NCBI GenBank assembly: GCA_037178675.1
Contig: JAYMGJ010000642.1
Coordinates: forward strand, 1 to 22,778
Origin: Scleroderma bovista
Lineage: Eukaryota; Basidiomycota; Agaricomycetes; Boletales; Sclerodermataceae
Reading direction: 5' to 3'
DNA: 22,778 nucleotides
The notes beneath the pieces are model-generated. The model did no database searches, was not told the DNA's origin, and saw only the letters and a program-made list of their open reading frames with translations. Of this stretch, positions 16,771 to 22,778 are shown in pieces; position 1 is the stretch's first letter; the number at the start of each line of letters is the position of its first letter. Made by a program: the position numbers and the translations under genes.

Positions 16771-19700
16771 ATGCCACCCGTAGCACAGATGTCCCGAGAA
16801 GGTTCTCGCGGACGCACAGGCCAACCAGCAGAGCCCACGGGAGCACTGGGGCCTACTACCCTCGCACCAGGACCTGAGAACGCAGGGAAAAATGTTCCCG
16901 AACAACCCAGGACCCAGCACCTCGCAATGCCCTATAACAACCCACGATCACGACCTACTACGCCGATCCTAGGCGATATCATAGAGGAAAATACATCGGA
17001 TGAAGACGAGACCCACTTCACGCTCAAGAAGTCAATCGATCCGTCAAAATACACCCATTTATTCCGTCTCAAGCCGAAACTCATGGCCACGAATTATTCA
17101 ACGTGGACGAGTGTAATTATAAGGGCGCTACACACAGTAGGACTACACATGTACCTCAGCCCCGACTTCCATGCCCCTGCATCGCTCACATACGACACAA
17201 GGCACCACCGCGTGCGCTGGAGCAAGGCGAATCACTTCGTCTGCTCTGTCCTTACAGCATGCATGTCTGAGGAGGTCCAAAACCAGCTCGGACACCTACC
17301 TACCGCATCGGAAATATGGGCGGAAGCCCAACGTCTCTATGCAAACACCACCGCAACGGACTGGACACTCACTATCACATCGATGGTGACAACCCATCAC
17401 ACAGATGGCGAAGACATAGCCACCCACATCGCAAAGATGAAAACCTACCACCGCGACCTAATACTCATGCAGCGTGACATCAATGACGAATTATTTGCAT
17501 GCTTTCTCCGAATCTCCATGCCCACCACCTGGAATTATGTATTCGCAGCATTACCTGATCATTACTCATCTGCTGAAGTCGAACGGCGCATCCGAGACGA
17601 GTATGGAGTTCGCACGAGCCAATCTACCAATACCTCAACCGCTTTCCAGGCGTCGTACCCAAACAAAACTAAGGACGGACGCAGCCGTACCCCTGTCCCT
17701 GGTCAACCCTACTGTACAAACTGCAGAGTCTCGGGCCATCGCACCGAGGAATGCTACTCCAAGGGGGGACCTATGCATGGAAAACGGAGAGATAAGAAGG
17801 TAAATAAAGAGGACAAGGGGGATACGAAGCAGGAGGACAAGTCGAAGAAAGGAAAAGGGAAAGACAGGTCAAAAACAAAAACCAGCAAAAAGGCCAACCA
17901 GGCTGTTGCTGATGAAGAAGAAGACGACGAAGACAATCGTCGATCGGATTCGGACCTTTCTGCCTACCTTACAGGCACCTCACCCCGATCCCGATTTGGC
18001 TGGATACTCGATGGTGGCTCAACCAACCATATCTGCACGGAACGCTCGGCATTCACCACCTTTGCTCCGACTCATGACAGCATAAAAGGGATAGTCAAAA
18101 ACGGTCCAGAACTCGAAGTTCTCGGAACTGGAACTGTCCTTATATCTGTCTCAGTCAAGGGCAGACCAGATCGTACTATTAAACTACTCAATGTTAGCTA
18201 CTGCCCCAACGCTCGTGACAACCTCATGTCGGAGAGCCGAATGGATCGGAAGGGAATGGAAATCACCAAACAAAATGGCCGGATTACCATTAAAAAGCCA
18301 AATGGCGAAACCATTATGGAAGGACGACTACGAGGGAACCTATATGAAATCAATAGTATTATAGCCCCTCCCTCATCTTGGCATGATGCTGCCTTCACAG
18401 CTCGCTCGGCCCCCAATCTTGACCTCTGGCATGCCCGATTCGGACACATTAGCCTAAAGAGCCTTCGATACCTCAACCGCCATGACCTCGTTACAGGCAT
18501 GGACCTTCGCGGAACAGGTGAACTCACACCCTGCAATGGCTGTGCAAAGGGGAAACACCACCAGGCACCCTTCCCCCAATTCGCCACCAATCAAGCTTCC
18601 GAAACAATAGAACAGATTCACATGGACCTTCAAGGGCCCCTGGATAAATCCATATTAGGATACACCTACACTCTTGGCATGATTGATGACCACAGCCGAA
18701 AGGGGTGGAAGGAGTTCCTACGACATAAGGATGAGGCACCCGACCTAATCAAGGCACTAGTACAACGACTCGAAACCTACACAGGCAAATGAGTCAAGAT
18801 CGTTCGATCAGACCGCGGCGGGGAGTTTATTAATGCCAATCTAGGGGCATATTTCAAACAAAAAGGTATCTCACACGAATATACCGCTCCCCATACCCCT
18901 CAACAGAATGGTGTAGCTGAACGCTTCAACCAAACTACCCACGAAAGTGCACTTGCTATGCTCGAAGATGCCGAAATGGCCAAGGGATTCTGGCCTGAAG
19001 CTCACGAGTATGCCAACTACGTCTGAAACTGGAGCCCTACTAAAGCTCTAACTAGAACGACCCCGAACGAAGCCTTTTATGGCAAAAAGCCCAGCGTAGC
19101 CACCCTCTGTATTTTCGGCTCTCGCTGTCATGTTCGAGTCCCACCTGAACAACGTCGGAAACTTGATGCCCACTCTATAGATGGGATCTTATGCGGATTC
19201 GAACGTGCATCCAAAGCCTACAAGGTCTGGATACCATCAAAACATAAATTTGTCGCATCTCGGGATGTAATTGTCTACGAGAAAGTGTTTAGTCAGTGCG
19301 ACGACGACCCAATCCCTCACAACACTCCGAGCAAGGGGGTGTCCCAACCTACCCCCAGTACTACTCTGATTGAGGGGGTGACAGAGGGTAATACCAATCA
19401 GACCACTACTAATCAACTACATGTCCCAGAATGTGGAAAGGATTCCACTCCCCCACCTTCAAAACCCGACTCACTGGCAGCTCAACCTGCCTCCCCCATA
19501 CCTAAGCCAGAAGCACCTTCAGCTGTTATACCCGATCTGGCACCAAGTGCACCCCGCCGATCGGAACGCGTCACTCGACCCTCCTGGAAAAAGGAAGCTG
19601 TCGAGAAGCAAAAGGCTAAAGAAGCTGAGGTAAAGGCAGAGCGAAAGACTCGGCGAGAAACTCGCAACCAGTCTAAACTATCTCAGGAACCCGAGACCAT

Positions 19701-21339
19701 GCCACTCGAGCCAACGACCATGGGCAACATCGCTCAGACTGCATACCTTGCAGCCCATGGTCATGAAATTCCTCGGAACTTCCGAGAGGCCATGTCAGGC
19801 CTGGACTCGGATCAGTGGTGGAAAGCAATGCACGAAGAAATTGAGATGTTACAGAAACGTGGTACATGGAAACTCATCGAGAAACCTAAAGATCGCAAGG
19901 TAATCGGATCACGCTGGACCTACACCATCAAGTATGGTCCGAGCGGTGAAATACTCCGCTACAAGGCACAACTTGTCGCCCAGGGTTATTCACAGATTCC
20001 CGGTGTCGATTACAGTGACACCTTCTCGCCCACAGTCCGCCTCGACTCGCTCCGTATCATCCTACATTTTGCTGCCTCCCACGGCTGGTATCGAGGACAA
20101 GACGATGTTACTGGCGCGTTCCTACACAGCCCGATCGATCACGAAATCTTCATGAAGCAACCCGAAGGTTTTGGCGACAGCACGGACAAAGTAGCTAACC
20201 TGCTACTCAGTCTCTATGGTATAAAACAAGGCTCACACCTCTGGAACAAGTACATGCACCAGAAACTTATCAGCCGCAACTTTGTCCGCCTCCCATCCGA
20301 CTATGCTGTCTACACCCGCCACACAGCCACAGGCATGTCTGTCACAGCCATCCACGTTGACAACACGCTCACCATTGCCAACTCGAGAGCAATGCTCGCC
20401 GAGACCCGCCGTGAACTACACAGCCTGTTTGAGATGAAAGAGGAAGACCCCGACTGGTTAATGGGCTTCAAGCTCATTGACGACCGCAAAAATCACACAG
20501 TCACCATCTCACAGGCCCAGTACACAGGCACTCTACTCAAGAGACTCGGAATGGCCGACTGCAACCCGGTCAGCACACCCTTGGACCCAGGACTCGTCCT
20601 GTCCAAAGCAGACTGCCCACAGACCGAAGACGAGAGGAAGGAAATGGCGAGACACCCATACCGGGAGGTTCTCGGAGCCATTACCTGGCTCGCCGTTGTG
20701 TCCAGACCCGATCTCGCCTATGCGAGCAGCCAACTTGGCCAGTACAGCACGAATCCGGGCAAACCGCACTGGAAAGCTCTCACCCGAGTCCTGCGTTACC
20801 TCAAAGGTACCCAGGACGTGGCACTCACGCTTGGAAAGGTCGGCAATACCGACCCAGACCTACTTACTGGCCACATGGACACAAGCTGGGCAAACGATCC
20901 CGATGACCGACGATCAACGTCGGGATACATCTTCCAGCTCGGAGACGCCGCCGTCTCGTGGAATAGTAAAAAGCAACACACCGTTGCCGCATTGTCTACA
21001 GAGGCCGAGTACATGGCCCTATCGCATGGCGCGAAGCAGGCATTGTGGCTTCGCCGGTTCTTGCGCGATGGCGGCCTTCACACCGCAGAATCCCCCCCGA
21101 CAACTCATCTCTCTGTCAACAATACCGGTGCAATCGCTCTCGCGAAGGAAGCGCGTTTCCACGCACGCACGAAGCACATTGACGTGCATTACCACTTCGT
21201 ACACGAACACGTCGAAGACGGTACCTTCGAGGTCACCCATGTACCCACCACGGAGATGCTTGCGGACGGATTCACGAAGCCACTCACACGCGACGGACAT
21301 CAAAAGATGGTAAATAGGCTTATACTGACGAAGGTCTGA
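16771..21339 (+). pseudogene. copia Gag-Pol polyprotein with two in-frame stops
   Basis: One frame of 1,523 codons broken only by TGA at 18790-18792 and 19024-19026. Gag occupies about residues 80-310, with a CCHC knuckle at 315-328 (CTNCRVSGHRTEEC). The protease motif is WILDGGSTNH (D414; the usual motif is D-S/T-G, here D-G-G). The GAG-pre-integrase HHCC region follows (WHARFGHIS from about 553, then CNGCAKGKHH). Integrase has a D619, D681, E717 triad with D-35-E spacing. RT has GAFLHS, LYGIKQ and, in place of the usual VDD, HVDN, with Asn at residue 1198. RNase H has STEAEYMAL, but VNNTGAI where a D-N pair is usual (residue 1450), then HIDVHYHFV. Both stops interrupt integrase. The product is probably inactive in cis. 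Confidence 0.93.
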
Positions 21340-21346
21340 GGGGGTG

Positions 21347-21541
21347 TGTTGGAGAACAGACCGTCGTATCGCAGATTACATATACGTACTTTCCTTTTTC
21401 GGACACCGTACCAATAGCTACGCCGCACGCACCACTCTCCTTTCCTCCAGTCTCGTATACACTCGACTGGAGGTAAGCCATACATACACATTCCTTACTC
21501 TCAGCTTACTTACTCTACCTAGGACTTACAGTCACTCTTAT
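21347..21541 (+). repeat. 3' LTR of the copia element, shortened
   Basis: 195 bp identical to the start of the 5' LTR, including the 50-nt GT-AG segment (21473-21522). It then diverges: the 5' LTR continues AGGTAG while this copy continues GAGCCCGTAC. The junction TTATGAGCCC also occurs inside the PBS (16630-16639). Confidence 0.85.
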
Positions 21542-21623
21542 GAGCCCGTACAGTAGTCTTCGCTTACTGTCGCTTCCTGCTTGTAATATTTTGTGCAATT
21601 TGGCATGCAAGGGTCGGAGTTAG

Positions 21624-22778
21624 ATGTTTGAATACCAGCTAGTACCCCTCATGGAACCTGATAGCGATGGGCAAGAATTCATACGGGCACAAGTCCTCAC
21701 CATCACCCAAACACTACTTAAACTAATGGTAGATCTCCTTGCCCAAGATCTCCCAAGGAGCCCACGGCCATACCATACATCTGTACTTTCTGGTGAAGGA
21801 TGGATCATCGAGCTTATACTGGGTCACCTGGATCGCATTCGGTGTGAGTTGGGTATGAGTGCTTATACATTCAGAGATATCACTATGGAGCTCCAAAGAC
21901 ATGGCCACAAAGCTTCGGATCGTGTCACCCTCGAGGAGCAACTGGCAATATTCTTGTATACGTGTGTTACCGGCCTTTCTATCAGACATGTTGGGGAGCG
22001 GTTCCAAAGATCCAATGACACGATATCCAGGTGTGTGGTACAATCGTCTCTGCATTCAATATCTGACCGCTCTTTGCATAGATACTTCCGCAAGATGGTA
22101 GCGATATTCTCATCTCAACCATTCTACTCCCAATATATTTCACTTTCGTCATCCACTGCCGTCCATCCAGCGATCAATAACTATCGATTCATGCCATATT
22201 TCAAGGACGCTATTGGTGCCATTGATGGCAGCCACATCCCTGCAGCTCCCCCACGCCATGAACATACCGCATATCGGAATCGCAAGGGGTTCCTGTCTCA
22301 AAACTGCCTATTCGCGTGTGACTTTGGCATGCAATTCACTTACACATTGACTGGCTGGGAGGGATCAGCAACGGACGCTCGTGTGTTCCAAGATGCCTGT
22401 GCGTCAAGCCTCGTGATTCCACAGGGGAAGTATCTTCTTGGGGACGCTGGGTTCCCAGCTTCATCGACAAACCTTCTTGTACCGTATCGCAGCACACGTT
22501 ATCACCTGGCTGAATGGCGCCAGGCATCCCTAAGGTGAGCACTGACTGAAACATAGTTTATTTACTCATTCTCGTTCTTAAAGGCCAGCAAACAAAGAAG
22601 AACTCTTCAATTTGCGTCACTCATCAGCACGGAACATTATTGAACGGATCTTTGGTGTCATCAAGCGTCGTTTTCGAATCCTTCTTCTCGCCGCAGAATA
22701 TTCCATCGACATTCAATCCCGCATCCCAGTCGCACTCTGTGTCATCCACAATATTGTCTCGTCCTACAATCCAAACGA
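21624..22778 (+). CDS. PIF/Harbinger (HARBI1-like) DDE transposase, 3' end outside window
   Basis: Exon 1 is 21624-22534 and exon 2 runs from 22584 to the window end, with a 49-nt GT-AG intron (GTGAGC...AAAG) that keeps phase. The N-terminal half has the helix-turn-helix-like region of the family (LEEQLAIFLYTCVTGLSIRH, ERFQRSNDTISRCV). The DDE_Tnp_4 nuclease core has GAIDGSHIP (D201), YRNRKGFLSQNCLFACDF, WEGSATDARVF, LLGDAGFP (D274) and ARNIIERIFGVIKRRFRIL (E324). All three catalytic acids are present and no frame break is visible, so this copy may be active. It starts 82 bp after the 3' LTR. The partner Myb/SANT-type protein and the terminal inverted repeats are not identifiable in the window. 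Confidence 0.93.

Larger units (their letters stand above)
16353..21541 (+). mobile_element. Ty1/copia LTR retrotransposon
   Basis: Order is 5' LTR, PBS, gag, protease, integrase, RT, RNase H, polypurine tract, 3' LTR. Integrase before RT defines Ty1/copia. The first 195 bp of both LTRs (16353-16547 and 21347-21541) are identical by eye, so the insertion is recent. The polypurine-like tract GGTCTGAGGGGGTG ends at 21346. No 5-bp target duplication is visible: the 5' flank ends TACGT and the sequence after 21541 begins GAGCC. The 3' LTR also lacks the 80 bp that end the 5' LTR, so the right boundary is probably rearranged. Confidence 0.96.

Noticed and set aside
20477..21313. 278-codon alternative frame inside the copia polyprotein
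   Set aside because: Shadow of the RT/RNase H frame, whose motifs are unmistakable.

Overview
The window looks like genomic DNA of a filamentous basidiomycete (Agaricomycetes most likely). The evidence is dense short GT-AG introns (mostly 44 to 72 nt), closely spaced multi-exon genes on both strands, a DUF6533-type membrane protein gene, glycine-rich DUF3602 repeat proteins, and fungal Ty1/copia and PIF/Harbinger transposons. I predicted the exons by hand, from reading-frame phase, splice signals and family resemblance. No transcript or database search was available.

Layout. 1-5000: two tandem minus-strand paralogues of a GRGGAGN-repeat (DUF3602/Par32-like) gene. Copy A is cut by the window edge (1-635) and copy B is complete (3229-4264). 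Their upstream regions are also duplicated, but about 1.4 kb of G/T-rich low-complexity sequence separates the two halves in copy A. 5413-6633 (minus) is an INO80-complex Ies2/PAPA-1 subunit, divergent from a small one-pass membrane protein (6871-7268, plus). 7950-9051 holds an unrecognised 5-exon gene. 9773-11402 is an approximately 11-exon DUF6533-like seven-helix membrane protein whose exons are mostly only 25 to 120 nt. 12435-12857 (minus) is the C-terminal part of a probable Rpr2/Rpp21/Snm1-like RNase P/MRP protein, next to a G/T-rich triplet region (12930-13465). 13465-13788 is a small two-exon gene. 14060-15611 is a complete 11-exon 2-oxoglutarate/Fe(II) oxygenase of the isopenicillin-N-synthase-like family, with a 7-nt microexon that completes the iron-binding Asp codon.

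16353-21541 is a Ty1/copia retrotransposon with identical LTR sequence over 195 bp, a PBS matching the anticodon arm of initiator Met-tRNA, and a gag-pol frame with two in-frame TGA codons and altered RT and RNase H active-site residues. 21624 to the window end is a PIF/Harbinger (HARBI1-like) DDE transposase with one intron, cut by the window edge.

The most unusual observation is in the 5' LTR. It carries a second copy of part of its own 3' portion, and that copy lacks exactly a 50-nt GT...AG segment. This is what would be expected if a spliced retrotransposon RNA had been reverse transcribed and joined next to the unspliced version. The donor site of this apparent LTR intron lies at the foot of a perfect 9-bp hairpin.

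The genes do not form one pathway. The window is a mix of housekeeping genes (Ies2, RNase P/MRP-like), lineage-expanded families (DUF3602, DUF6533, 2OG oxygenase) and recent transposon insertions.
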